Below are positions 8,706 to 17,000 of a DNA stretch of 64,000 bases, one piece after another (the stretch's first letter is position 1; each line of letters opens with the position of its first letter). The position numbers were made by a program, and so were the translations under genes. The DNA comes from JAWLHA01 sp041690535. GTDB lineage: Bacteria > Pseudomonadota > Gammaproteobacteria > Thiohalomonadales > Thiohalomonadaceae. The stretch is taken from the NCBI GenBank assembly GCA_041690535.1, contig JAWLHA010000001.1, positions 124,001 to 188,000 on the forward strand, written 5' to 3'. A model generated the notes under the pieces. That model was not told the origin of the DNA. It saw nothing but the letters and a program-made list of their open reading frames with translations, and ran no database searches.

Positions 8706-10406
8706 ATGATTGCAGGCAGAGCAGATGCGCTGGCGATGTCATCGTTGGCCGCAGGACTGGGGCTGAGCCTGCCCTGGGCATTGGGGAGTCCTTTGCTGAT
8801 TCCAGGCGCCCTGGGGGCGCTGGGAAGCTCCTGGTTGACGTGGCGCGGCCTGGAACCGCTTCTCGATTTTACCGACACATCCCGTCGAGAAAACTTCATT
8901 TTACCCTCGGACGAAACCTTCCCCCGCAGCATGGGCGCCGGGGGGCTTCGGTTTGGGATCACCCGCGACAAGCACCTTCCGGTGGACATCGAAGATGACC
9001 TCACGATGCGGCACACGGCCATCATCGGGCAGTCAGGGGTCGGTAAGACCACAATGGCCGAGTATCTGCTGTGGCAACAGACCATGCGGGGGGGCGGGTG
9101 GATCTTTATCGACGCGAAACTCGACAAGGACACCCGCGACAAGATGGCGTACATGGCGTATGCCGCCGGCCGTTCGGAGGACCTGTACGTCCTCAATGTG
9201 GTTGAGCCGGAGAACTCGAATACCTACAACCCGGTGATGAACGGGGATGCGGACGAAAAGTCCTCCCGGCTCCTGAACCTCATCCCTGCCTCCGAAGAGA
9301 ACCCTGGCTCCGATTACTACCGCCAAAGTGCCAACCACGCCCTGACGGTCATCTTCGGCGCCCTCGATGCGGCCAAAAAGCTCTACCACTTCGGCGACTT
9401 GGCGCTCTTGCTCCAATCGGACAAGGCCATGGAACAGTTGGAACGCCTAACCCCGGATGGACCGGAGCGGCGCTCTCTTTCCATCTTCCTCGACCAATAC
9501 CGTATCCGGAACAAGAACGGAGCGGCCCTCGATGTGAAGCGCCTTAAAGAGGTTCTTGGGGGCATGGCCGGGCGTATCGCGCTGTTCGCCCAGGGCAAGT
9601 TCGGCGAGGTGTTCAACACCTACGCGCCGGAAATCGACCTCATCGACATCATCATGAACAACAAGATGCTGTATGTGATGCTGCCGACCATGGGGCGCGA
9701 TGCGGCGGCGTTGAATCTCGGCAAGATGATCATGTCGGACTTGCGTACCGCCGTCGCCTACGTTCAGGACCAGCCGAAGTGGAAGCGGCCGAACCCGCCC
9801 TTCAAGGTGCTCGCCGACGAGATGGGCTCCTATGTCATGGACAAAGTGAAGACCCTTTTTGAACAGGCCCGCTCCGCGCAGATCATGATGTTCCCCGCCT
9901 TCCAGTCGTTTTCGCAGTTGAATCAGGTCTCTCCGGACTTCGCCGACATCCTCATCCAGAACACCTGGAACAAGGTATTCTTCAAGTTCGGTTCGGTGGA
10001 CAGTTCCGAGACGGCGGTTGAATTGCTCGGGAAGACTACGAAGTATATGCGGAGCCTATCGGTCAGCCGCAACGAGGGGGATTCGGCCCAGGCCATCCGC
10101 ACCACCCCGCAGGGATCGGAGAGCGACGGCAGTGGCATCGCTGAGTCGCTTCGCGAAGACGAAGACTACCGGGTCACCCCGGACCAGCTCCGGGCCCTGG
10201 GAAAGGGGGAGGCCGTCATCATCTCTGGCGCACGGGTGTTCCACCTCTCCACACCCATGCTCAAATTCCCTACGATTCCGAGCTTCAAGGTGATCCGGCG
10301 CAAGAAGAAGATGCAGCCGGACAAAGAGCCTTTGAACTTTGAGACGCGCTACCGAGAATTCTTAATGTCGACGGGTACCAACGAGGAAGGAGGGGAGGCG
10401 GCGTAG
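8706..10406 (+). CDS. traD: Type IV coupling protein TraD
   Basis: TraD is the inner-membrane ATPase that brings the relaxosome to the mating channel. The 566-residue product has an N-terminal hydrophobic region (about 11-45), a Walker A GQSGVGKTT near residue 108, and a Walker B-like FKVLADEMG near residue 366, as in the VirD4/TraD superfamily. The charged C-terminal tail is short compared with F TraD, as in many ICE versions. It is preceded by the shared leader and by a GGAGAG ribosome binding site, and a strong convergent hairpin follows. The position downstream of traN differs from F, where traD follows traG. Confidence 0.87.
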   Translation: MIAGRADALAMSSLAAGLGLSLPWALGSPLLIPGALGALGSSWLTWRGLEPLLDFTDTSRRENFILPSDETFPRSMGAGGLRFGITRDKHLPVDIEDDLTMRHTAIIGQSGVGKTTMAEYLLWQQTMRGGGWIFIDAKLDKDTRDKMAYMAYAAGRSEDLYVLNVVEPENSNTYNPVMNGDADEKSSRLLNLIPASEENPGSDYYRQSANHALTVIFGALDAAKKLYHFGDLALLLQSDKAMEQLERLTPDGPERRSLSIFLDQYRIRNKNGAALDVKRLKEVLGGMAGRIALFAQGKFGEVFNTYAPEIDLIDIIMNNKMLYVMLPTMGRDAAALNLGKMIMSDLRTAVAYVQDQPKWKRPNPPFKVLADEMGSYVMDKVKTLFEQARSAQIMMFPAFQSFSQLNQVSPDFADILIQNTWNKVFFKFGSVDSSETAVELLGKTTKYMRSLSVSRNEGDSAQAIRTTPQGSESDGSGIAESLREDEDYRVTPDQLRALGKGEAVIISGARVFHLSTPMLKFPTIPSFKVIRRKKKMQPDKEPLNFETRYREFLMSTGTNEEGGEAA

Positions 10407-10414
10407 GTGCCAGG

Positions 10415-10438
10415 ACCCCCCTTCATGTGAAGGGGGGT
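10415..10438. terminator. Perfect palindromic bidirectional terminator
   Basis: An 11-bp stem ACCCCCCTTCA with TGAAGGGGGGT around a TG centre lies between the convergent ends of traD and a minus-strand small gene. It serves both strands. Confidence 0.75.
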
Positions 10439-10442
10439 GGAA

Positions 10443-10703
10443 TTAAAGCGGCCGAAAGAGCACCGCCCGCAGATCATCCGGATCTGCCTTGAGGTATTGC
10501 CGCCATCCATGCCGAGCGGATTTTCGGACCACCTGCAACAGGCTCGCATAGTTCCGCGCCCGCATGTCAATGACACGAACCTTACCGCCACCGAACGCCT
10601 CTGATTGTGAGGTGTAAATCTCCCCCCATATCTTCTGGCGAGCGAAGGTCGTCTCGGTCCCAGACATTGCGAGCACAATGTCACACGTTGCCGTGATGCT
10701 CAT
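10443..10703 (-). CDS. Unrecognised 86-residue ICE protein
   Basis: The start is the ATG at 10703, preceded by AGGAGA seven bases upstream; a longer GTG-started version through the leader is less likely. The product (MSITATCDIVL... to ...RAVLFRPL) has no signal peptide, no membrane segment and no motif I recognise. It is basic, with many Arg in the second half (MRARNYASLLQVVRKSARHGWR), which would suit nucleic-acid binding. It belongs to the set of small minus-strand genes that share the conserved leader. Confidence 0.6.
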   Translation of the reverse strand: MSITATCDIVLAMSGTETTFARQKIWGEIYTSQSEAFGGGKVRVIDMRARNYASLLQVVRKSARHGWRQYLKADPDDLRAVLFRPL

Positions 10704-10783
10704 AACAGTTCTCCTATAGCAGTTCTCACCAGCCGCGTCCCTATGAGCGGTTTTCACACTTCACATACCGGAGGGAGTGAAAG
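10704..10783 (-). promoter_or_regulatory. Shared leader element, divergent copy
   Basis: On the minus strand the core TTCACTCCCTCCGGTATGT is intact. The downstream leader differs from the main type: it lacks the TCTCCTC segment and the typical inner hairpin. The ATG in the core is followed at once by TGA. The gene's AGGAGA lies about 50 bases further on. Confidence 0.6.
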
Positions 10784-10799
10784 TCGGTATCGGTAAAAC

Positions 10800-10834
10800 T
10801 TGACTGAGCGTATATTATGGCTTATAAACCATAG
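10800..10834 (+). promoter_or_regulatory. Sigma-70-type promoter with 20-bp palindromic operator
   Basis: TTGACT (10800-10805) and TATAAA (10823-10828) are 17 bp apart and face the helicase gene at 10894. The 20-bp imperfect palindrome TTATGGCTTATAAACCATAG (10815-10834) overlaps the -10 box. The same kind of palindrome occurs near 13,066, 22,820 and 28,495, which suggests repression by a common ICE regulator. Confidence 0.7.
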
Positions 10835-10893
10835 AAAGAACGCAAGGGAGCCAGATTGGTGCAAGAACAAACAAAAACGAAAGGGCTCATCTG

Positions 10894-12615
10894 ATGAAAG
10901 CGACGGATGAGCAGTTCGCCATTGTCGACCGTGCGGTTGCGGGGGAGAGCCTGAAAGGGAAGGCGTTGGCCGGCACGGGCAAGACCTCAACCGAGGTGAT
11001 GGTGGCGCGGGCAATGCCCCGGCGCCAAATGGTGTACATCACCTTCAACAAGGCCCTTGCTGTTGAGGGAAAGCAGAAGTTTCCCGGTAACGTCACCTCG
11101 GCCACGGCGCATAGCCTCGCCTTCCGTGACCTGGGCCACAGGTTTCGAAGCCGCCTGGGCAGCGCGATGATGTGGCGCTACCCCCTCAAGAACACCTACT
11201 CCAAGGAAGTCCGGGGGGTCGCCCGCGAGTTCGCCCGCGATCCGAACACGGTCGTGTGGGCACTCATGGGGACCATCGAGAATTTCCAGCAGTCGGCCGC
11301 GCAGGTCCTGCTCCCCGAGCATGTGCCCATATGGGCCAAGATGCTCGTCCCAGACGGCGCTCAGGGGCCGTATGCCGAGCAGTTGGCAACGGTGGCCCGG
11401 CAGGTGTGGGAGGAGATGGCGCAGCCTCAGAGCACCTTTCCGGTCACCCACGATACCTACCTCAAGCTGTGGCAGCTCTCCGGGGCCAAGCTCAATGCGG
11501 ACGTGATCCTCTTTGATGAAGCCCAAGATGCCAACGCGGTGATGTTGGCCGTGGTGGAGGCGCAAGAGGCCCAGCGCATCTACGTGGGCGATCAGAACCA
11601 GCAAATCTATGCGTGGCGCGGGGCGGTCAATGCCATGACCAAGATCGCCTTGCCCGAGTTCCCGCTCACCCAGTCATTTCGATTCGGCCCGCATATTGCC
11701 GAGATCGCCAACAGCGTGTTGGCCGCCAAGGGCGAGACGCTGGCGCTCCGGGGCCTGGAGGGCATCGAGGGGGTGGTCTACGACGACCCCGAGCATCTGA
11801 ATGCCGATGCAGTGCTCTGCCGAAGCAACGTGGGGGTGGTCAAAGAGCTGGAGAGCGCGCTGAAACGCGGGGTGCGCACCGCCGTGCTGGGTGGGGTGGA
11901 TGAAACCTGCAAGTTCATGGAAGCTGCCTACGCCTTCTCGGAAGGAGAGCCGACATCCCACCCGGAGCTGCGTCCCTTCAACGACTGGGAAGAACTGGTG
12001 GCCTTCTCGGAGACCGACCAGGGACACGCCTATGCCCCGGTGGTCAGGTTGGTCGATATGTACCAGGACCGCATCCCGGAACTGGCCGAGACCTTCCGCG
12101 CCAATACTGTGAACGAGCGCGAGGCGGAACTGACCATTTCCACCGCCCACAAGGCGAAGGGGATGGAGTGGCCCTCCGTGCGTCTGTCGGACGATTTTAG
12201 ACCCTTTGCCGACCAGGCGGACGACCGGGGGTTACCGACCTTCGAGGAAGAAGAGGCTAACTTGATCTATGTCGCACTCACCCGTGCTCAAAGTGTGCTA
12301 AATACTGGCGGCTTTGAAGGAGCGCTTCATTTGTCCCTGCGTTGTGCTCGGGATTTTTTTCGAATAAAGGCGGCGGGCGGGTTGCCGGAAGAGGTCGCCA
12401 ACCGGGGGGCTATGTCCCAACGCTCCCAAGGGGGCAGCAGGAAACCGGAAGTCTCCACTTCGGTTCAAGGCCGAGATCCCGAATCTAGGCGCGGTTCCAG
12501 CGTGGTCGTGCCTGCGGGGCTTATGGTCGACTTGAGCAAGGCGGCGATACGTCTGGGGCTCTCGGTCGATGAATACGCGACAAGGATTTTGACTGAAGTC
12601 GTCAAAGGTCACTAA
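10894..12615 (+). CDS. UvrD/Rep-like superfamily 1 DNA helicase
   Basis: The 573-residue protein carries SF1 helicase motifs in order: Walker A AGTGKTS (about 27-33), motif II LFDEAQDAN (about 206-214), motif III-like VGDQNQQIYAWRGA (about 231-244), and motif VI YVALTRAQ (about 456-463). It is shorter than UvrD (about 720 residues), which fits a UvrD-like helicase carried by mobile elements. The last 60 residues look like a ribbon-helix-helix-type tail (MVDLSKAAIRLGLSVDEYATRIL). It is the first gene behind an operator-controlled promoter and is followed three bases later by a winged-helix gene. A role in element DNA processing is inferred. Confidence 0.85.
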   Translation: MKATDEQFAIVDRAVAGESLKGKALAGTGKTSTEVMVARAMPRRQMVYITFNKALAVEGKQKFPGNVTSATAHSLAFRDLGHRFRSRLGSAMMWRYPLKNTYSKEVRGVAREFARDPNTVVWALMGTIENFQQSAAQVLLPEHVPIWAKMLVPDGAQGPYAEQLATVARQVWEEMAQPQSTFPVTHDTYLKLWQLSGAKLNADVILFDEAQDANAVMLAVVEAQEAQRIYVGDQNQQIYAWRGAVNAMTKIALPEFPLTQSFRFGPHIAEIANSVLAAKGETLALRGLEGIEGVVYDDPEHLNADAVLCRSNVGVVKELESALKRGVRTAVLGGVDETCKFMEAAYAFSEGEPTSHPELRPFNDWEELVAFSETDQGHAYAPVVRLVDMYQDRIPELAETFRANTVNEREAELTISTAHKAKGMEWPSVRLSDDFRPFADQADDRGLPTFEEEEANLIYVALTRAQSVLNTGGFEGALHLSLRCARDFFRIKAAGGLPEEVANRGAMSQRSQGGSRKPEVSTSVQGRDPESRRGSSVVVPAGLMVDLSKAAIRLGLSVDEYATRILTEVVKGH

Positions 12616-12618
12616 TAG

Positions 12619-12900
12619 ATGGCTAATCACAAAATCTACAATATTGACGATCAGGATCATTGCGACCGACTGCTTGAGGTGCTCACTGGTCTCCGCCTAA
12701 ACCTGTTGCGGGCATTGGCCCAAGAAGGGGAGACCACCATTCTCCAGTTGGCCGGGGTTGCCAAACGCAATTACAAAAACGTCCATACCGACATCAGTGC
12801 GTTGATCAAAGCGGGTCTGGTGGAGCGGGTGGACCCAGCAGCCCGTAACTCACACATCCGGGTGGCCTGGAAGCGCATCAGGATAGACCTCGCCCTCTAG
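12619..12900 (+). CDS. Winged-helix transcriptional regulator
   Basis: This 93-residue protein starts three bases after the helicase stop. It matches small MarR/ArsR-like predicted regulators (COG4190 type): an N-terminal helix (LLEVLTGLRLNLLRALAQ), then a winged helix with TILQLAGVAKRNYKNVHTDI as the likely HTH and GLVERVDP as the wing start. Because it is co-transcribed from a promoter that carries the TTATGG palindrome, it is a candidate for the protein that binds these palindromes. That link is inference; many ICEs encode more than one repressor. Confidence 0.75.
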   Translation: MANHKIYNIDDQDHCDRLLEVLTGLRLNLLRALAQEGETTILQLAGVAKRNYKNVHTDISALIKAGLVERVDPAARNSHIRVAWKRIRIDLAL

Positions 12901-13054
12901 CGAGTCGTCCGGCAGGGAAGTGGGCGGTGGAGTGCTTAGATAGGCGCTCAGGGGCCGAGAGAGCCGCTGCTCCAAGGCTGCAAACGAGAGGACAATCAAG
13001 TACGCTGGGAGTGCTGGCCGCTCCCGGCGCAGTGTCGTTCGAGTTAAAAGTTGC

Positions 13055-13085
13055 TTGACAGACAGTTATGGTTTTGATACCATAA
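13055..13085 (+). promoter_or_regulatory. Promoter with perfect palindromic operator
   Basis: TTGACA (13055-13060) is followed after 17 bp by TACCAT (a weak -10). The palindrome TTATGGTTTTGATACCATAA (13066-13085) has 7-bp perfect half-sites and covers the -10. It precedes the secreted-protein gene at 13144. The 240-bp stretch from 12,901 holds no other recognisable feature. Confidence 0.7.
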
Positions 13086-13143
13086 TCAACAGTGAGAGGG
13101 ATACAAATAAGTCCCCGCAAAACAAAGAGTCAGGAGAAGGGAA

Positions 13144-13764
13144 ATGAAAAGAATAATCGTGGTTTTGGCTCTGATGGCCGCAGGGACGGCCCAAGCCGAA
13201 GTGAAAGAGACGATCCACTACACCCGTTCGCTTACGGGGGCTGAGGTAGAACAGGTGATGCAAGAAGAATTGAAGCAGCGGCGAGCGGAGCAGGCGTTTC
13301 GGGCCTATGCGGCGTACATCGGCGCAGGTACGTTGCCCTTTCTTGATGCACGTCGGGCAGCGGAGAATGATGCTGACGATGCCATGATCATGGCGGCTTA
13401 TAGAGGCTTTCTGACCCGATACTATAAGCCCTACATGGCTGATCTGGATGGTTACATTATCACGCTGAGAGACGGCGTAGATGGTTTGGTCAACAAGATG
13501 GGGTATGTACTCCTTCCGAAAGAACATCAGAAATTATCCGAAGATGAACTCCGGACCATCTACAACTCGGAAGCGGTAAAGGTATGGACTCCGGATGGCT
13601 TGCTTCGCGGATTGGAAAGCTCCTCGTACATGGATGCTTACAACTACGATGAACTTCTCAAAAAGCCAGAGATCAAGACGGTTGTGGACGAGGCGCTAGC
13701 GCTGGCGAAAGAGACGTTGGCAACGATGAAAGTTCGTGACGCTGGCAACGATGAAAATTGGTAA
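13144..13764 (+). CDS. Secreted hypothetical protein
   Basis: The 206-residue product has a clear signal peptide (MKRIIVVLALMAAGTAQA, cleavage after residue 18). The mature part is helical and charged, with no Cys and no membrane segment. GAGAAGGG lies just before the ATG. I do not recognise the family. It is the first gene of a two-gene unit controlled by the palindromic operator and lies next to the traG operon on the opposite strand, so a periplasmic role linked to transfer or to the recipient surface is possible but not shown. Confidence 0.7.
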   Translation: MKRIIVVLALMAAGTAQAEVKETIHYTRSLTGAEVEQVMQEELKQRRAEQAFRAYAAYIGAGTLPFLDARRAAENDADDAMIMAAYRGFLTRYYKPYMADLDGYIITLRDGVDGLVNKMGYVLLPKEHQKLSEDELRTIYNSEAVKVWTPDGLLRGLESSSYMDAYNYDELLKKPEIKTVVDEALALAKETLATMKVRDAGNDENW

Positions 13765-13776
13765 GGAGTAGGAAAA

Positions 13777-13980
13777 ATGGATATCTTCAGCATACTTGGT
13801 GGTTTGTTCCTGTTGGGTTTGGTCATCGTGGTCAACTGGCCGGGTAGCGGCCAACGGGCCAGCGGTGCTGCCGAAGAAAGTGAAAAGATGACTCAGGCGG
13901 CAAGGATAGCCCAGTGCATTGCCACTGGCGAAGATGATCATGCGGAAATTACGTTTCATGACGCTAACGCCTCGATTTAA
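13777..13980 (+). CDS. Small single-pass membrane protein
   Basis: The 67-residue product starts with a hydrophobic segment (IFSILGGLFLLGLVIVVNW, residues 3-21) and continues as a short acidic tail. A good AAGGAG ribosome binding site is placed between it and the preceding gene, 12 bp away, so the two form an operon. Function is unknown. Small membrane proteins in conjugative elements often serve entry exclusion; nothing in the sequence proves that here. Confidence 0.55.
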   Translation: MDIFSILGGLFLLGLVIVVNWPGSGQRASGAAEESEKMTQAARIAQCIATGEDDHAEITFHDANASI

Positions 13981-14043
13981 CCATTCGCGCCGACTTGCCC
14001 CCTAGTTCACTACGCCATCGAAGCGGCACTTAACTGACCGTCT

Positions 14044-14076
14044 GAGCACCTTCCCCCTAATGCGGGAAAGGTGCTC
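14044..14076. terminator. Hairpin between convergent operons
   Basis: GAGCACCTT with AAGGTGCTC, extended by CCC/GGG inside, forms a long stem between the plus-strand gene ending at 13980 and the end of traG at 14087. No long T run is present. Confidence 0.55.
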
Positions 14077-14086
14077 ACCTCCTCGA

Positions 14087-17000
14087 TCACCGAATCCAGC
14101 GCTGTTGCGATTTCGCGTTTTCTACAAGAAGCTCATCTGCCGGCGGAGCAACGGCCACTGCTGCGCTCGGGCTGTCGGGGGCGTCGGAAGACATACCTGC
14201 CGAACCCTCTTCTTCCTGAGACGGAGGTTGTGGATCGTCCGAATCCTGGCCCACCGAATCCGTTTTCTTTGGATCAGGGGTCCCCTGAGTCACGGCACTG
14301 GCTTGATCGGGGGCTGCTGATTGGCCTCCCGTCGACCGGTCAGAGCCACTTTCTCCTTGGCGTGTTGCACCAGGCAGACCTCCCCACGTCTCGGCCAAGG
14401 CATTGGCCTGCTCCTCGCTTAGACCCGCGTCAAGAGCTGCCTGTTTGACCTCTTCGGGAGAGGTAGCTTCCGCGATAGCCGCTGCGTCTGCCCTGCTTGC
14501 CCCAAACTCTGTGGCCATTTCTTGGACCGCTCGCTGAGTGGGTTGAACGGCCTCTTCGGAGCTAGACCGCTTATTTGCTTGATCTGGGCTCGTCACGTCT
14601 GTCGAAGATTGGTCGTGGCGTGAATCTTCCGTCTGTTCACGATCCTGCGCTGCCGAACCACCTGCGGGGCCTGTGGCCTCCGAACGCTCACCGACTACCT
14701 GCGGGGCCGAACCACCTGCGGGGGCAGTGGCCTCCGAACGCTCACCGGCTACCTGACCTGCTTGACCACCTGCGGGGGCGGTGGCCTCCGAACGCTCACC
14801 GGTTGCCTGCGCTGCCGAACCACCTGCGGGGGCGGTGGCCTCCGAACGCTCACCGGCTACCTGCGGGGCCGAACCACCTGCGGGGGCAGTGGCTTCCGAG
14901 GACTGACCGGTTGCCTGCGGGGCCGAACCACCTGCGGGGGCAGTGGCTTCCGAGGACTGACCGGTTGCCTGCGCTGCCTGACCACCTGCGGGGGCAGTGG
15001 CCTCCGAACGCTCACCGGCTACCTGACCTGCTTGACCGCCTGCGGGGCCTGTGGCTTCCGAGGACTGACCGGCTACCTGCGGGGCCGAACCACCTGCGGG
15101 GGCGGTGGCTTCCGAGGACTGACCGGCTACCTGCGGGGCCGAACCACCTGCGGGGGCAGTGGCTTCCGAGGACTGACCGGTTGCCTGCGCTGCCTGACCA
15201 CCTGCGGGGGCGGTGGCCTCCGAACGCTCACCGGNNNNNNNNNNNNNNNNNNNNNNNNNNNNNNNNNNNNNNNNNNNNNNNNNNNNNNNNNNNNNNNNNN
15301 NNNNNNNNNNNNNNNNNNNNNNNNNNNNNNNNNNCGAGGACTGACCGGTTGCCTGCGGGGCCGAACCACCTGCGGGGGCAGTGGCTTCCGAGGACTGACC
15401 GGTTGCCTGCGCTGCCTGACCACCTGCGGGGGCGGTGGCCTCCGAACGCTCACCGGCTGCCGCCGCTGCCGAACCACCTGCGGGGGCGGGGGCTGTTTGG
15501 TCTCCACCCATGCTTGGCAACTTCGGATCAACCATCATCGGTCCACTGGATTCTGGCATCAGCGGTTGGCCGGTGATTGCTGCGACGAAAGCGGGGCCAT
15601 TCACGTGAGCGGGGCTATAACCGGATTCGGATTTCGGCGTCTGAACGACAGGAGATTCCTCCCCTGGTTTGGGTGCTGCCCTGCCGTCAGTGGGGAGGTC
15701 GCCATCGGACACGCGGGCGCGAAGGTTCGCCAGATGATCAGCTTGTTGCGGCGTCAGGTTTGCTTCCAAAGCGGCAGTCCGGACAGCTTCGGGCGATGTG
15801 GCGTCCGAGATGGTTTTCGCCTGCTCCGGGGTCGCCTGATATCCCGTCGCAACATTGTTGATAAACTGCCTGGTCGCCGCCTCATCTTGTTGGGCTTGAC
15901 GGAACTCCTGTTTGTCCTGATTGGCTGCGTCGATTCCAGTTTGATTGGGTTTTGGAAGGTTCAGGTCGATCTCACTACCGCCTTCGCCTTTTGTTTCCGT
16001 ACCCCATCGCTGTAGCGTTCCTGAGTTCGAGTCGAAGGTGGCGAAATAGCCCTGATCTTGCTCCCTCCCCGGCGCGTAGTAGACCATCTCGGCAGATGTT
16101 TTCCCGTCCGGCCCTTCGCTAGTGGCAATAAACGCAGGCATGGCCGTGACATTACCATCTGCATCCTTGATCGGCTGGAGTTTTTGGCCAATGCCACCTT
16201 CCCAACCGTCCTTCAGCCGATCCATGGCGCCATTGCCAAAGTTATTCACCAAGGAAGAAATGCCGGCAGCCGCCCCCCCCGCCACGAGAGAGCCAAGAAG
16301 CCCAAACTGCTCATTAGCGTAGATGGCCGCCGCACCGCCTACTATAGCGGTCTGCATTCCATCAATCTGTCCCTGTGCATCCATGGTGTTGACGAGCGTC
16401 TGGGCCGCAGCGTTGTTGGCGCCGGCCACGAGGGCATTGCGTTGTTCCCGGAGTTTGGTTGGGTCGCTCGTAGTTCCGGCCGCAGCCTTCCCTGCAACCT
16501 CATTTCCTTCTGTCGTGAGAATATGCTCGCCAACAGCCTTATCCAATGCTCCGCCGCTTGCCGTTATTTTCTTCCCTTGGCCATCAACGGCCGCTTCGGC
16601 GCCCTGCTGTCCCGCGTTTACGGTGTCCTTGATCTTTTCGAAAGTCGAGCCGGGCGCTTGAGGATCAAGGGGGTCGCTACCAGTGTCGCCATCTACCTTT
16701 TCTCCAATTTGTTTTTTCTTTTCGTGCATAGCGGCAAGCTCTTCGTTTGATACGGTCCTTGTTTCACTGACTCGCTCAGTGGCGCTGAGACCGATCTTCG
16801 CAGCTTCAGACGCGGCTTTTGCGTTCGCGTACTTCTGACCGTGAGTGACCATTTCGCCCCAGGTGGCGGTATCCTTAAAGCTCTCCTGTTTGCCCCCGGT
16901 GGTGCCATGCTCATCGTTGCGTGTCCAGCGGGTTGTTGCGCTCGTCACGATGTTATGGGCAGCCGACTCGTCGGAGCGCGCCTCCGTTCTCTCACCGGAC

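Noticed and set aside
14575..16015. Long plus-strand frames rich in Arg, Leu, Pro or Thr across the 14.6-16.0 kb region
   Set aside because: They are antisense products of the 54-bp repeats in traG and share no start signals or family similarity.
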